Counted from the stretch's first letter, positions 46,542 through 57,073 are shown. The stretch: 64,000 nt of DNA from Mesorhizobium australicum WSM2073 (GCF_000230995.2 NC_019973.1:744001-808000); one strand, 5' to 3'. The notes: generated by a model not told the origin, from the letters alone. Program-made: numbers and translations.

Positions 46542-47627
46542 TCAAGCCGGGAACTGGCAGCCGGGCGTCGAGCGCGAGAGCGCCAGCTCATCGGCATCCA
46601 TTTCAGCCTCGACGCCGTCGAATAGCGGCGTCGACATGTAGCGCTCGCCCGTGTCGGGCAGCATGCACAGGATCACCGATCCGGCCGCCGCCTTCTCGGC
46701 GACCTGGCGCGCGACGGCGAAGGTGGCGCCGCCGGAAATGCCGGTGAAGATGCCTTCCTTCCGCGCCAGCGCCCGCGCCCATTTGATGCCCTCCGGACCG
46801 GCGATCGGCATCACCTCGTCATAGAGGCTGGCGTCGATCGCCTCCTGCAGCACGTTGGGGATGAAGTCCGGCGTCCAGCCCTGGACGGGATGCGGCTCGA
46901 AGGCCGGGTGGCTGGCGGCTGGCGCGCCATCGGCACCGCGCTGCTGCGCCTTGCCGCTGCCGATCAGTTGCGCGTTGGCCGGTTCCGAGAGCACGATGCG
47001 GGTGTCGGGCCGTTCGCGGCGCAAGACCCGCGCCACGCCGACGACCGTGCCGCCGGTGCCATAGCCGGTGACGAAGCAGTCGAGCCGCGAGCCGGCGAAA
47101 TCATTGATGATTTCGCGCGCGGTCGTCGACTCGTGGATAGCGGCGTTGGCGGCGGTCTCGAACTGGCGGGCGAGGAACCAGCCATTGGCCTCGGCCAGTT
47201 CGACCGCCTTCTTGTACATGCCAAAACCTTTTTCGGCGCGTGGCGTCAGCACCACCTTGGCGCCCAGCATGCGCATCAGCTTGCGGCGCTCGACGGAAAA
47301 GCTGTCGGCCATGGTGACGACCAGCGGATAGCCTTTCTGCGCGCAGACCATGGCAAGCCCGATGCCGGTGTTGCCGCTGGTCGCCTCGACCACGGTCTGG
47401 CCGGGCTTCAGCGCGCCGCTGCGTTCGCCCTCTTCGATGATGTTGAGCGCCAGCCGATCCTTCACCGAGGCGCCCGGGTTGAAGAACTCGGCCTTGACGT
47501 AGATGGTCGCATGGGCCGGACCCAGATTGTTGACGCGTACCACCGGCGTGTCGCCGACGGTGTCCAGGATGCTGTCGAACAATCGGCCGCGCCCCGCGGT
47601 GGTTCTGATTTGTTGTTTGTTCAACAT
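46542..47627 (-). CDS. cysK: Cysteine synthase
   Basis: A 361-residue PLP enzyme making cysteine from O-acetylserine and sulfide. PLP lysine in FFNPGASVKDRLALNII (about 50-66), substrate loop VEATSGNTGIGLAMV, phosphate-binding GYGTGGTVVGVARVL, and GIFTGISGGATFAVA. A C-terminal tail of about 30 residues (TPLFDGVEAEMDADELALS) lies beyond the catalytic core. Start at ATG 47627 (MLNKQQIRTT), preceded by GAGGAG. Confidence 0.94.
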   Translation of the reverse strand: MLNKQQIRTTAGRGRLFDSILDTVGDTPVVRVNNLGPAHATIYVKAEFFNPGASVKDRLALNIIEEGERSGALKPGQTVVEATSGNTGIGLAMVCAQKGYPLVVTMADSFSVERRKLMRMLGAKVVLTPRAEKGFGMYKKAVELAEANGWFLARQFETAANAAIHESTTAREIINDFAGSRLDCFVTGYGTGGTVVGVARVLRRERPDTRIVLSEPANAQLIGSGKAQQRGADGAPAASHPAFEPHPVQGWTPDFIPNVLQEAIDASLYDEVMPIAGPEGIKWARALARKEGIFTGISGGATFAVARQVAEKAAAGSVILCMLPDTGERYMSTPLFDGVEAEMDADELALSRSTPGCQFPA

Positions 47628-47796
47628 CGTCGATCTCCTCGATCGTGTTCTCACGGGCCGGTTACAAACCGGCGGCCTGGGCGGCGAGGTTTCGAGACCT
47701 TGCCGCGCTAAGACTGACGTTCCGGCGATGCGGCAATGACCGCCACTGGATGCGCCTTGTCGCTTTTGGTGATACACAAGGGGCCGACAGGCCAGC

Positions 47797-49863
47797 GTGG
47801 GAGCAGGCGTGGAAACGGACGTGGAATCCGCAGCATCGAGGCAGGACAGCGGCCTGCCCTGCCTGTCGGTGCGGCTGCTCGGGCCGCTGGCGATCACGCG
47901 TAACGGCGTGCCGACGGCATTGCCGGCCTCGCGCAAGCTGCGAGCGCTGCTTGCCTATCTCGTGCTGGCGCCACATCCGGTCGGGCGCGGCCGCCTGTGC
48001 GAACTTCTGTGGGACGTGCCCAACGATCCGCGAGGCGAGTTGCGCTGGTGCCTGAGCAAGCTGCGCGGCGCCCTCGACACGCCGGACCGGCGCCGTGTCC
48101 GCACGCAGGACGATACGGTCGCGCTCGATCTCGGCGCCTGCCTTGTCGATGCGTTGGAGATCAGCCATGCCGCCACGCACCGGGCCGGCACGCTGGATGC
48201 GCAGCAGTTGCGCGCGCTGGCCAAACTCTTCGCCGGCGATTTTCTCGACGGGTTGGAGCTCGAACGCAATCCGCACTTCAACAGCTGGCTAATCGGCCAG
48301 CGTCGCCGCTTCCGGTCGATCCACGCGGCGGTGCTGGAACAGCTCGTCGCCAGTCTCCCCACTGATTGCGGCGAGGGCATAGCGCATCTCGACAGATGGG
48401 TGGAACTCGCGCCTTTCGACGGTCGCGCGCATACGGCGCTGCTGGCGAGCCTCGCGCGGCGCGGCGAGATCGCCGCGGCCGAGAAGCATCTGGTGGTGGC
48501 GGCACAGTTGTTCCAGTCGGAAGACCTGGATTTCGCCCCGCTGCAATCTGCCTGGCGGGCGATCCGCGACCAGCAGTCGGCTGCCTCGCCGCGGACGCTG
48601 CCGGCCTGCCGGTCCACAGCATCGCAATCGGGGTTCCCGCTAGACCCGCCCAACCCTGGTCCGCCGGCTCCTGATCCTGTCGAGCCGAGCCACGCGTCGC
48701 TGGCGGTGATGCCGTTTGTCGAGGAAGCCGGTCCGCGCGGCGGGCTCGCCGACGGCCTCACCCACGACATCATCACCCGTCTCGCCAAGCTGCGGGATTT
48801 CTTCGTGATCGCGCGCGGATCGGTGTTCGCGCTGGCCGACAAAGGTATTGCGCCCGAGGAGGCGGGCCGCCGGCTGAAGGTCGACTATGTCGCCACGGGA
48901 ACGGTGCGCAGCATGGCCGGCCGCCTGATCGTCAGCGTCGAACTCGTCGAGGTGCGCACGGCCAGGATCGTCTGGGCCGAGACCTTCGAGCGCCGTCCGG
49001 ACGACATCTTCGCCGTGCTCGACGACATTGGCGACAGCATCGTGTCGTCGATCTCGGCCGAGATCGAGACGGTCGAACGCAACCGCGCCCTGCTCAAGGC
49101 TCCCAACTCGCTCAATGCCTGGGAGGCCTACCACCGTGGCCTCTGGCACATGTACCGTTTCACGCAGGCCGAGAACGAAACGGCACGGCACTTCTTTGCC
49201 AGCGCCCTGCGGCTTGATCCGACCTTCGCCCGCGCCTATGCCGGCCTGTCCTTCACCCATTGGCAGAACGCCTTCCAGCGCTGGGGCGACCGCGATCGCG
49301 AAAGCGCGCTGGCCTTCGAGAGTGCCGGGCAGAGCTTGCTGGTCGATGACCACAATCCGGCCGCGCACTGGGCGATGGGGCGGGCGCTGTGGCTGCGCGG
49401 CGAACAGGACGGCGCGCTCGGCGAACTGGAACAGGCGGTCAAACTCAGCCCCAATTTCGCGCTCGGCCATTATGCGCTGTCCTTCGTCCATTCGCAGTCG
49501 GGCGACCCGCGGGCGGCGATCGGCTCCTCCGACCATTCGCGCCATCTCAGCCCTTTCGATCCGCTGCTGTTCGGCATGCTGGGGGCGCGGGCCATGGCGC
49601 ACGTCCGGCTCGGCCAGTTCGAGGAGGCGGCCGGATGGGCGCTGAAGGCAGCCGCCCGGCCGAACGCGCACGCCATCATCCTGGCGATCGCGGCACATTG
49701 CCTGGCACTGGCGGGGCGGCTCGAAGAGGCGCGCGGCTTTGCCGCCGCCATCCGCAAGACGTTGCCGGACTACCGCGCCGACGATTTCATCGCCACTTTC
49801 CGCTTCGAGCCCGATGCCGAGGCGTTGTTTCGGCAAGGCGCCAGGCGGATCGGGCTCGGCTGA
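47797..49863 (+). CDS. BTAD-type regulator with TolB-like and TPR domains
   Basis: About 688 residues from a GTG at 47797; the exact start is unsure. The N-terminal winged-helix part (LPCLSVRLLGPLAITRNGV, GRGRLCELLWDVPNDPR) is followed by a bacterial transcriptional activation domain (about 115-265), a TolB-like domain (LAVMPFVEEAGPRGGLADG, IARGSVFALAD) and C-terminal TPR-like repeats (about 430-680). This architecture resembles SARP/BTAD regulators. It shares the TolB-like plus TPR half with the regulator at 43082. Targets unknown; cysK is divergent and could be one. Confidence 0.8.
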   Translation: MGAGVETDVESAASRQDSGLPCLSVRLLGPLAITRNGVPTALPASRKLRALLAYLVLAPHPVGRGRLCELLWDVPNDPRGELRWCLSKLRGALDTPDRRRVRTQDDTVALDLGACLVDALEISHAATHRAGTLDAQQLRALAKLFAGDFLDGLELERNPHFNSWLIGQRRRFRSIHAAVLEQLVASLPTDCGEGIAHLDRWVELAPFDGRAHTALLASLARRGEIAAAEKHLVVAAQLFQSEDLDFAPLQSAWRAIRDQQSAASPRTLPACRSTASQSGFPLDPPNPGPPAPDPVEPSHASLAVMPFVEEAGPRGGLADGLTHDIITRLAKLRDFFVIARGSVFALADKGIAPEEAGRRLKVDYVATGTVRSMAGRLIVSVELVEVRTARIVWAETFERRPDDIFAVLDDIGDSIVSSISAEIETVERNRALLKAPNSLNAWEAYHRGLWHMYRFTQAENETARHFFASALRLDPTFARAYAGLSFTHWQNAFQRWGDRDRESALAFESAGQSLLVDDHNPAAHWAMGRALWLRGEQDGALGELEQAVKLSPNFALGHYALSFVHSQSGDPRAAIGSSDHSRHLSPFDPLLFGMLGARAMAHVRLGQFEEAAGWALKAAARPNAHAIILAIAAHCLALAGRLEEARGFAAAIRKTLPDYRADDFIATFRFEPDAEALFRQGARRIGLG

Positions 49864-49958
49864 ATTTCGTGCTTGAACACCTGCGTTAACGAAGTCGGAA
49901 GGAGTTGCTTAACCGTTGGCGGCTATGTGACCTACGGGGGGTCGATTGCAAAGTGAGT

Positions 49959-50138
49959 ATGATGAGCGACAGCCCTGAGAAGCGCAGCGAATGGCGCGCC
50001 ATTTTTTATGTACAAGCCCGCGTCGCCATCCTGTTCGTGCCGGTGGTTGCCAGCCTGCTGCTCATCGCCGCCCTTGCCGGCAACGATCGCAAATCCGTTC
50101 CCGACGTTGACCGCACGGTCACCGGATCGGTGCGATAA
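49959..50138 (+). CDS. Small membrane protein
   Basis: A 59-residue protein beginning MMSDSPEKRSEWRAIF with one transmembrane helix (ILFVPVVASLLLIAALAG) and a short C-terminal tail. No family recognised. A second ATG three nt later is equally possible. The reading frame is clean but short, so confidence is moderate. Confidence 0.55.
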   Translation: MMSDSPEKRSEWRAIFYVQARVAILFVPVVASLLLIAALAGNDRKSVPDVDRTVTGSVR

Positions 50139-50177
50139 ATCAGGCCGAACCCGCTTTCCCCCTGCTCTTCGCAGCAT

Positions 50178-50489
50178 TCAATAGAAGCGCGGGATCGGGC
50201 CGTTCTGCGGGGTGGTGCGGTCGCCGAGGTCCAGAAAAACCTCGTCGACGTAGCACCAGCCCCAGCCTTCCGGCGGGTCGTAACCCTCTATGACGGGATG
50301 GCTGGTGGCGTGAAAATGCTTGGTGGCGTGGCGGTTGGGGGAGTCGTCGCAGCAGCCGACATGGCCGCAGGTGCGGCAGAGCCGCAGATGCACCCACCAC
50401 GAGCCGCTCTTCAGGCACTCCTCGCAGCCGAGCGCGCTCGGCGTCACGTCCTTGATCCCAGCGGCGTGCTTGCATTCATCCGCCATCAC
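50178..50489 (-). CDS. UBP-type zinc finger protein
   Basis: A 103-residue protein made of a single ZnF-UBP domain: CEECLKSG, LCRTCGHVGCCDDSPNRHATK, HFHATSHPVIEG and the WCYVDEVFLD end. The set of Cys and His ligands is complete. ZnF-UBP domains bind the ubiquitin C terminus in eukaryotes, and the bacterial role is unclear. It is 67 nt downstream of the cNMP/reductase gene, an arrangement I recall from other rhizobia and which suggests a joint role. Confidence 0.85.
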   Translation of the reverse strand: MMADECKHAAGIKDVTPSALGCEECLKSGSWWVHLRLCRTCGHVGCCDDSPNRHATKHFHATSHPVIEGYDPPEGWGWCYVDEVFLDLGDRTTPQNGPIPRFY

Positions 50490-50516
50490 ACTCTCCCGAC
50501 CTATCTCTCATTCGAA

Positions 50517-50562
50517 GCATGATCTTTTCCGAAAACCGGTTTCCCACTTTTCGGGATCATAC
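50517..50562. repeat. Rhizobial palindromic intergenic repeat
   Basis: GCATGATC-TTTTCCGAAAACCGG... ending TTTTCGGGATCAT: a palindrome of the same family as 16238 and 62697. Lies between the zinc-finger and reductase genes. Confidence 0.7.
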
Positions 50563-52236
50563 TTGAGGCGCGCCGGCCTGGCTGCCGTCCCGCGCAAGAA
50601 ATGCATGCAGCGCCGCCACCACCTGGGCGCCCTCGCCGACAGCCGCCGCGACGCGTTTGACCGAGCCGGAGCGCACGTCGCCGATGGCGAACACGCCGCT
50701 GCGGCTGGTCTCCATCACGCCATGGGCCGATGCTATGTCCGATCCGGTGCGGATGAAACCCCTGGCATCCAGCGCCACGTCGGATTGGGCGAGCCAATCG
50801 GTGTTCGGGTCGGCGCCGATGAACAGGAAGAGATGGCGGATCGGCCGCGTCGTCGAGGCGCCGCTCGAGCGGTCGCGCCAGCGTACCGTGGCGAGATTGC
50901 CTGCCTCGCCGTCCAGCGCCTCGATTTCGGCGCCGGTCAGCACCTCGATGTTCGGCTGCGCCCTGATGCGCTCGACGAGGTAACGCGACATCGAGGCCTC
51001 GAGGCTGCCGCCACGCGCCAGCAGCGCTACTTTCCTGACCTGGCTGGCCAGGTAGACGGCCGCCTGGCCGGCCGAATTGCCGGCGCCGACCAGCGCCACT
51101 TCCTGGCCGCCGCAAAGCCGTGCTTCGATGGGCGAGGCCCAATAATGCACTGATGTGCCCTCGAACTCGGCGAGATTGGCGACATCGAGGCGGCGATAGC
51201 GCGCGCCGCTGGCGATGACCACCGAGCGCGTGCGCACCGTCTCGCCGTCGCCGACCGCGAGCTGGTAGCGCGCACCGTCGGTGGCGGCACCGAGCAGCTT
51301 CACCTCGTCGGGGATGACCATCTCGACGCCGAATTTCTGCGCCTGGTTGTAGGCGCGCGCCATCAGCGCCATGCCGGTAATGCCGGTGGGGAAGCCGAGA
51401 TAGTTCTCGATGCGAGCGGAGGCGCCGGCCTGGCCGCCGAAGGCACGGCAATCGAGCACAATCGTCGACAGCCCTTCCGAGGCCGCGTAGACCGACGCCG
51501 CCAGACCGGCCGGTCCGGCGCCGACGATGGCGACGTCATAGACCTTGCTGGCGTCGACCGGCCGCAGCAGGCCGATGCAGCGGGCGAGGTCCTTCTCCGC
51601 CGGATTGAGCAGCAGCCTGCCATTCGGGCACAGCACGACCGGCAGGTGGTGGGGATCGACCTGGAAGTGCTCGAACAGCGTCTTCGCGCAAGGATCGGTT
51701 TTGGAATCGAGCACGCGGTGCGGCTGGCCGCTGCGGGCGAGAAAGCCTTGCAGGCGAAGGACGTCGCCATTGTCGGCAGGTCCGACGATGATGGGACCGA
51801 TCGTGCCGCTCTCGAGCAGCCCGACGCGGCGCAGGATCAGCGCCCGCATGATGCGCTCGCCGAGATTGGCCTCCTGCACCATCAGGTCGCGCAGCCGCTG
51901 CGACGGGATGACGAACGCCTCGACCGGCTCGGCCGCCTGCGCATTGACCAGCGAGGGACGGGCCGAAAGCTGCGCCAGCTCGCCGGCGAAGCTGCCCGGG
52001 CCATGCGTGACGATCGTCTCGCGCCGGCCAAATTTGCCGTCCTGGGTGATATCGACCTTGCCCGCCAGCACCACGATCAGTCCCGGGGACACATCGCCGG
52101 CCTCGAAAATGTGCTCGCCGGCGGCATAGGCACTGGCCTCGCCGAACCGGCGCATGCGCTCGATGTCCGCCTCGGCGAGGACGGGAAAAGCCTGGTCGCG
52201 GCGGGCGCCGAAGATCGCGGTGCTGGATTGAGACAT
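50557..52236 (-). CDS. cNMP-binding / thioredoxin-reductase-like FAD protein
   Basis: A 559-residue three-part protein. About 10-140: cyclic-nucleotide-binding domain (PGSFAGELAQLSARP). About 150-225: a thioredoxin-like segment without a CxxC. About 230-550: FAD/NAD(P) domains like TrxB (IVGAGPAGLAASVYA, GGQAGASARIENYLG, VALVGAGNSAGQAAVYLA, GVFAIGDVRSGSVKRVAAA). The redox CxxC of TrxB, expected near the SxxxYCATC position, is absent (YWASPIEARLC). It may reduce another partner or act as a sensor. Stop lies 67 nt before the zinc-finger gene. Confidence 0.87.
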   Translation of the reverse strand: MSQSSTAIFGARRDQAFPVLAEADIERMRRFGEASAYAAGEHIFEAGDVSPGLIVVLAGKVDITQDGKFGRRETIVTHGPGSFAGELAQLSARPSLVNAQAAEPVEAFVIPSQRLRDLMVQEANLGERIMRALILRRVGLLESGTIGPIIVGPADNGDVLRLQGFLARSGQPHRVLDSKTDPCAKTLFEHFQVDPHHLPVVLCPNGRLLLNPAEKDLARCIGLLRPVDASKVYDVAIVGAGPAGLAASVYAASEGLSTIVLDCRAFGGQAGASARIENYLGFPTGITGMALMARAYNQAQKFGVEMVIPDEVKLLGAATDGARYQLAVGDGETVRTRSVVIASGARYRRLDVANLAEFEGTSVHYWASPIEARLCGGQEVALVGAGNSAGQAAVYLASQVRKVALLARGGSLEASMSRYLVERIRAQPNIEVLTGAEIEALDGEAGNLATVRWRDRSSGASTTRPIRHLFLFIGADPNTDWLAQSDVALDARGFIRTGSDIASAHGVMETSRSGVFAIGDVRSGSVKRVAAAVGEGAQVVAALHAFLARDGSQAGAPQV

Positions 52237-52316
52237 GGTCGCGAGCGTAGCGAAGGGGGCGCGCGGTTTGAAGCGGTTTGTTCGGGGACTGGCCAGGAGG
52301 GCAGGTCATCGGGCAA

Positions 52317-52348
52317 GAAAAAAGCCCGGACGAACCGGGCTTTTTCTC
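52317..52348 (-). terminator. Terminator after tRNA-Leu
   Basis: AAAAAAGCCCGGACGAACCGGGCTTTTTC: arms GCCCGG (52324) and CCGGGC (52335) with flanking A and T runs, so it can end transcription in either direction. It is 40 nt past the tRNA-Leu 3' end. Confidence 0.85.
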
Positions 52349-52387
52349 AGGGTTTCTGAACCGATCGAATGGTTCAAAACGGGAATT

Positions 52388-52472
52388 TGGTGCCCAGAAG
52401 AGGACTCGAACCTCCACTCCTTGCGGAACACGGACCTGAACCGTGCGCGTCTACCAATTCCGCCATCTGGGC
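52388..52472 (-). tRNA. tRNA-Leu (anticodon CAG)
   Basis: The minus strand reads GCCCAGATGGCGGAATTGG at the 5' end and the matching CTGGGC-ACCA at the 3' end. The anticodon loop TTCAGGT gives CAG. There is a long variable arm (GTTCCGCAAGGAGT region), as expected for a class II leucine tRNA, and a GGTTCGAGTCC T-loop. CCA is encoded. 85 nt. No integrated element is attached to this gene. Confidence 0.95.
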
Positions 52473-52545
52473 TGGTGCGGGCTCAATAAGCGGGCAAGCG
52501 ATTGCTGTCAACGCGCTTTTTTAAACCCGCTGCTCGCTTGCCGGC

Positions 52546-53166
52546 TTAGCCTTCCAGCACTTCCTTCGAAGCCACGGTCGAATCGGCGTTGAGCTGGTAG
52601 ATCACCGGCACGCCGGTGCCGAGTTCCAGCTTGACGATCTCCTCGCCCGACTTGCCGTCCAGCGCCATGATCAGCGCGCGCAGCGAATTGCCGTGGGCGG
52701 CGACCAGCACCGTGCCGCCGCGCAGCACATGCGGTTGCAGATCGTGCAGGTAATAGGGCCAGACGCGGGCGCCGGTGTCCTTCAGGCTTTCGCCGGCGGG
52801 CGGCGGCACATCATAGGAGCGGCGCCAGACATGCACCTGCTCCTCGCCCCATTTCTGGCGCGCGTCGTCCTTGTTGAGGCCGGAGAGGTCGCCATAGTCG
52901 CGCTCGTTCAGCGCTTGGTCGCGAACGGTCTGCAAGTCGCTCTGGCCGACCGCGTCGAGAATGTGCTGGCAGGTTTTTTGCGCCCGGGTCAGCGCCGAGG
53001 TGAAGGCGATATCGAACTTCAGGCCGCGCGCCTTGAGTTTTTGGCCGGCGGCCTTGGCCTCGGCATGGCCCTGCTCCGTCAGGTCGACGTCGCGCCAGCC
53101 GGTGAACAGGTTCTTCAGGTTCCATTCGCTCTGGCCGTGGCGCACGAGCACGAGGGTTCTCGACAT
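52546..53166 (-). CDS. gpmA: 2,3-bisphosphoglycerate-dependent phosphoglycerate mutase
   Basis: A 206-residue histidine phosphatase-fold enzyme interconverting 3- and 2-phosphoglycerate. Catalytic [12 protein letters not shown] (His about 9), [34 protein letters not shown] and [12 protein letters not shown]. It is shorter than the 250-residue E. coli form, as usual for alphaproteobacteria. It is 87 nt after dapB in the same direction. Confidence 0.95.
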   Translation of the reverse strand: MSRTLVLVRHGQSEWNLKNLFTGWRDVDLTEQGHAEAKAAGQKLKARGLKFDIAFTSALTRAQKTCQHILDAVGQSDLQTVRDQALNERDYGDLSGLNKDDARQKWGEEQVHVWRRSYDVPPPAGESLKDTGARVWPYYLHDLQPHVLRGGTVLVAAHGNSLRALIMALDGKSGEEIVKLELGTGVPVIYQLNADSTVASKEVLEG

Positions 53167-53253
53167 TTTTGCTCCTCTGGGGTCTGAGCATTCCAGGAAA
53201 AGTGTGTAGCGGTTTTCCGTCCTGCGTAAGAACGAAGATGGTTCAGGGTCGTT

Positions 53254-54093
53254 TCAGGCAAGCCCAAGCACGTCCCGCATCGAATACAGTCCCGGCTTCT
53301 GGCCATGCGCCCAAAGTGCGGCCTTGACGGCACCGCGGGCGAAGATGGCGCGGTCCTCGGCATGGTGCGACAGCGTGATGCGCTCGCCGGTGCCGGCCAG
53401 GATCACGCTGTGGTCGCCAACCACCGAGCCACCGCGCAGCGTGGCAAAACCGATCGAGCCGGTTTGTCGCACACCCGTATGGCCGTCGCGCGAACGCACA
53501 TCATTGCCGGCCAGCGCGATGCCGCGCCCGGCGGCGGCCGCTTCGCCGAGCAGAAGCGCCGTGCCCGAAGGCGCGTCGACCTTGTGCCTGTGGTGCATTT
53601 CGAGGATCTCGATGTCGAAATCGTCGGCGTCGAGCGCGCGTGCCGCCTGTTCGACCAGCACCGCCAGCAGATTGACGCCGAGGCTCATATTACCCGACTT
53701 GACGATGGTCGCGTGGCGGGCGGCGGCAGCGATTTTCGCGTTGTCGTCGGCCGAACAGCCTGTCGTGCCGATGACATGGACGATGCGCGCCTGCGCCGCG
53801 TAACCGGCGAACTCGACCGTCGAGGCCGGGGTGGTGAAATCGAGCACGCCGTCGGCCCTGGCGAAGACCGGCAACGGATCGCTGCCGATCGCCACGTCGA
53901 TGCGGCCGACGCCGGCGAGTTCCCCCGCATCCTTGCCCAGGTGAGGCGAATCCGGGCGCTCGACCGCGCCGATGACGCGGGCGCCCGGAATGGCGTGGAT
54001 GGCGCGGATCAGCGTCTGGCCCATGCGGCCGGCCGCGCCGACCACCACAAGGCCCATATCGCCGGCCGGCTCGCCTGATGTGGTCTCGCTCAT
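53254..54093 (-). CDS. dapB: 4-hydroxy-tetrahydrodipicolinate reductase
   Basis: A 279-residue NAD(P)H enzyme of the lysine/diaminopimelate pathway. Cofactor loop [14 protein letters not shown] (about 15-28), [17 protein letters not shown], and the catalytic [16 protein letters not shown] block (His-His-Lys). The start overlaps the ABC-transporter stop by 4 nt, so translation is coupled. Confidence 0.96.
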   Translation of the reverse strand: MSETTSGEPAGDMGLVVVGAAGRMGQTLIRAIHAIPGARVIGAVERPDSPHLGKDAGELAGVGRIDVAIGSDPLPVFARADGVLDFTTPASTVEFAGYAAQARIVHVIGTTGCSADDNAKIAAAARHATIVKSGNMSLGVNLLAVLVEQAARALDADDFDIEILEMHHRHKVDAPSGTALLLGEAAAAGRGIALAGNDVRSRDGHTGVRQTGSIGFATLRGGSVVGDHSVILAGTGERITLSHHAEDRAIFARGAVKAALWAHGQKPGLYSMRDVLGLA

Positions 54094-55949
54094 GGCGTGC
54101 TCCCGGCGATGTCCTGGGTCTCTAGTTCCTGAACCGAAGTTTCGGCCGGGGCGCTGTCGTCGACAAGCCCCAGGCCCTTGACGCCCTGTATCCGGTGGAA
54201 ACGGGCATAGACGCTGTGCGGGTCGGCCATCAGCGAGGCATGCGTGCCCTCTTCGACCAGATGGCCCTGTTCCAGCACGATGATGTGGTCGGCATTGACC
54301 ACGGTGGACAGGCGGTGCGCTATGACGATGGTGGTGCGCCCTTCCATGACCTTGGTGAGCGCCTGCTGGACGCGCGCTTCGGCCTCGTTGTCGAGCGCCG
54401 ATGTCGCCTCGTCGAGCAGCAGGATCGGCGCCTGACGCACGATGGCGCGGGCGATCGACACGCGCTGGCGCTGGCCGCCGGAAAGCGTGGCGCCATTCTC
54501 GCCGACCGGCGTGTCATACCCTTGCGGCTGCTGGCGGATGAACTCGTCGGCCGCCGCCAGCCGCGCGGCCTGCTCGATCTCGGCATCGGTGGCCGAGGGG
54601 CGGCCATAGCGAATGTTGTCGCGGATGGTGCCCTCGAACAGATAGGGCGCCTGCGAGACATAGGCTATCGAGCCGCGCAGCGACTGTTTGGTGACCTTGG
54701 AAATGTCCTGGCCATCGATCTCGATCGTACCGCTCTCGACGTCGTAGAAGCGCTGCAGCAGCGCCACCAGTGTGGTCTTGCCGGCACCGGAGGCGCCGAT
54801 GACGGCGGTCATCTTGCCGGCGGCGGCGACAAAGCTGAGGTCCTGAAGGACAGGCGTCTCCTCGACATAGCGGAAGGACACGTTGTTGAAGCGCACTTCG
54901 CCCGTGGTGAAGTTTGCCTTGGTGGCGCCAGGCGCGTCGCCCTGCTTCGGCTCGAGGTCGAGCAGCTCGTAGATCATGCGTGCATTGACCAGAGCCCGTT
55001 CCATGCCGACCTGCATGCGTGCCAGGCGGCGCGCCGGATCATAGGCCAGGATCAGCGCCGTGATGAAGGAGAAGACCGCGCCAGGCGGCTGCCCGAGAAC
55101 CAGAGCCCGGTAACCGGAATAGGCGATGACGGAGGTGACGGCGAAGCCGGCCAGCATGTCGGAAATCGGCGACAGCCGTTCGGAGACGCGGGCAATCTTG
55201 TTCGAGCGCTGTTCGGCGTCGCTGGCGAGCTTGCCGATGCGGCTGGACAGTTCGTCCTCCATGGTGAAGGCCTTGACGATGGCGATGCCTTGCGTGGCTT
55301 CCTGCACGGCGCCGATCAGGCGCGAATTGATCAGCACGGATTCGCGGGTAATGCGCCGCACGCGACGGGTGAGGTAGACGACGGCCCAGATCAGCGGCGG
55401 TCCGATCAGCAGCGAACTGAGCGACAGGACCGGATCCTGGTAGACCATGACGCCGAGCAGGCCGAGCAGCGTCACCGCGTCGCGGGTGATCGAGGTCAGC
55501 GTCAAGGACAGGAGGTCGCGGATGCCGCCGACGTTTTCGTTGACCTGCGCCGCCAGCCGGCCGGAGCGTGTATCATTGAAGAAGCCGACGCCGAGCTTCA
55601 TCAGGTGATCGAAAATGCGCTTCTGGTAGCGCGCCACCAGATTGTTGCCGATCTTGGCCAGCGCCACCGCCTGGCCATAGCCGGCAAAGCCGCGCAGCAG
55701 GAAGGCCGCCATGAAGCCTGCGCAGATCCACACGATCGCGTCGCCACGCCGTTCGTAGAAGATCTGGTTGACCATCGGGGCCATGATCCAGGCCGTGAAG
55801 GCGGTCGTGCCCGAAACGATCAGCGAGCAGGTGATGACCATCACATAAGTCCAGCGATAGTCGTGGCTGTTCTCAGCGAGAATGCGGCGCAGCACCGCTG
55901 TGACCTCGCCGGGCCGGGCTTTCAGCTTGTTTGGAGTTTGAAGTGTCAA
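54090..55949 (-). CDS. ABC exporter, MsbA-like, fused permease and ATPase
   Basis: A 619-residue half-transporter. About 30-330: six transmembrane helices ([34 protein letters not shown] and so on). About 355-590: ATPase domain with Walker [13 protein letters not shown]-loop [11 protein letters not shown], signature [15 protein letters not shown] and Walker [13 protein letters not shown]. It probably exports a lipid, possibly lipid A core or another glycolipid. In the order glk-ABC-dapB-gpmA it sits in a conserved rhizobial neighbourhood; the substrate is inferred. Confidence 0.9.
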   Translation of the reverse strand: MTLQTPNKLKARPGEVTAVLRRILAENSHDYRWTYVMVITCSLIVSGTTAFTAWIMAPMVNQIFYERRGDAIVWICAGFMAAFLLRGFAGYGQAVALAKIGNNLVARYQKRIFDHLMKLGVGFFNDTRSGRLAAQVNENVGGIRDLLSLTLTSITRDAVTLLGLLGVMVYQDPVLSLSSLLIGPPLIWAVVYLTRRVRRITRESVLINSRLIGAVQEATQGIAIVKAFTMEDELSSRIGKLASDAEQRSNKIARVSERLSPISDMLAGFAVTSVIAYSGYRALVLGQPPGAVFSFITALILAYDPARRLARMQVGMERALVNARMIYELLDLEPKQGDAPGATKANFTTGEVRFNNVSFRYVEETPVLQDLSFVAAAGKMTAVIGASGAGKTTLVALLQRFYDVESGTIEIDGQDISKVTKQSLRGSIAYVSQAPYLFEGTIRDNIRYGRPSATDAEIEQAARLAAADEFIRQQPQGYDTPVGENGATLSGGQRQRVSIARAIVRQAPILLLDEATSALDNEAEARVQQALTKVMEGRTTIVIAHRLSTVVNADHIIVLEQGHLVEEGTHASLMADPHSVYARFHRIQGVKGLGLVDDSAPAETSVQELETQDIAGSTP

Positions 55950-56026
55950 ATCAGAGGGCTTTGTCGGTTTCGCTTCCCGTGGCCGGGCAATTCGGCACCC
56001 CTATTACCGCCAAGCAGCCGGCTTGC

Positions 56027-57073
56027 CTATGCCTTGGGGTGACTAACTTCGTCGCGCCAGCGCCGGCCCGATGTCTGGACGCCGAACAGCGAGGGGTTCC
56101 TGGCATAGGCGGCAAGGCCGAGAAGGGCAGCCAGCGGATGGGTGATGACATAGACCGGCATGGTGCGCATCAGCGCGCTGTGCGGCGCCTTGTCCTCGAA
56201 GGCGGCGCGGAAATTGCCCTCCTTCAGCGCCGGCACGATCTTTTGCGCGATGCCGCCGGTGAGGAACACGCCGCCCCGGCTCATGAACACCAGCGCCAGG
56301 TCGCCGGCGGTGCGGCCGAGGCAGGTGACGAAGGTCTCGAGCGCTTCCTGCGCCACCGGATCGGTCTTGGCCAGTGCCGCACCGGTGACTTCGGCCGGCG
56401 TGGTGAAGGGCGACGGCTTGCCATCCGCCCTGGCCACGGCCCGGTAGACGTTGACGAGACCGCGTCCGCACAGGATCTGTTCGCCCGAAATGCGGCCCTC
56501 GAGCTTCTCGATATGCGGGAAGACCTCGAAATCGCGCGGCGTGCGCGGTCCGATGTCCATATGGCCGCCTTCGCCGGGCACCGGGATCCAGTGATGCAGC
56601 GCGTGGACCAGCCCGGCGACACCGAGCCCGGTCCCGGGGCCAAGCACGACGCGGCCGGCATTGGGCTCCGGCGTGCCGCCGCCGATCTTTTCCATATGCT
56701 CTTCGCCAAGCGCCACGACGGCCAGCGCCTGCGCCTCGAAATCGTTGAGCACGACGATGTCGCTCAGCCCAAGATTGGCGAACATCTGCCTCGGCTTGAC
56801 CACCCAGGGACAGTTGGTGAGCTCGATCTCGTCGCCGTCGACCGGGCCGGCCACGGCCAGCACCGCCGAATTGGGGCGAACCGAGGACCGATCGAGCACC
56901 GCCGCCTGGATCGCCTCGTCGATGGTGTTGTAATTGGCGGTCTGGACGATGATCGGCTCGCCGGCCCCGGAATTGGCGTCGAGCACGATCGAAAACCGCG
57001 CATTGGTGCCGCCGATATCGCCGATCAGGATCGGAAACCGCAGCAAAGTCTCGTCATCGCCCGTGCTTGGCAT
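56027..57073 (-). CDS. glk: Glucokinase
   Basis: A 348-residue ATP-dependent hexokinase of the bacterial Glk family. [17 protein letters not shown] (phosphate-1), [43 protein letters not shown], and [11 protein letters not shown] (substrate contact). Start at ATG 57073 ([11 protein letters not shown]). It feeds glucose into the Entner-Doudoroff route. 77 nt upstream of the ABC exporter gene. Confidence 0.94.
   Translation of the reverse strand: MPSTGDDETLLRFPILIGDIGGTNARFSIVLDANSGAGEPIIVQTANYNTIDEAIQAAVLDRSSVRPNSAVLAVAGPVDGDEIELTNCPWVVKPRQMFANLGLSDIVVLNDFEAQALAVVALGEEHMEKIGGGTPEPNAGRVVLGPGTGLGVAGLVHALHHWIPVPGEGGHMDIGPRTPRDFEVFPHIEKLEGRISGEQILCGRGLVNVYRAVARADGKPSPFTTPAEVTGAALAKTDPVAQEALETFVTCLGRTAGDLALVFMSRGGVFLTGGIAQKIVPALKEGNFRAAFEDKAPHSALMRTMPVYVITHPLAALLGLAAYARNPSLFGVQTSGRRWRDEVSHPKA

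Noticed and set aside
52388..52472. tRNA-Leu as an integration site
   Set aside because: No duplicated tRNA 3' end or integrase nearby; flanking genes are core.
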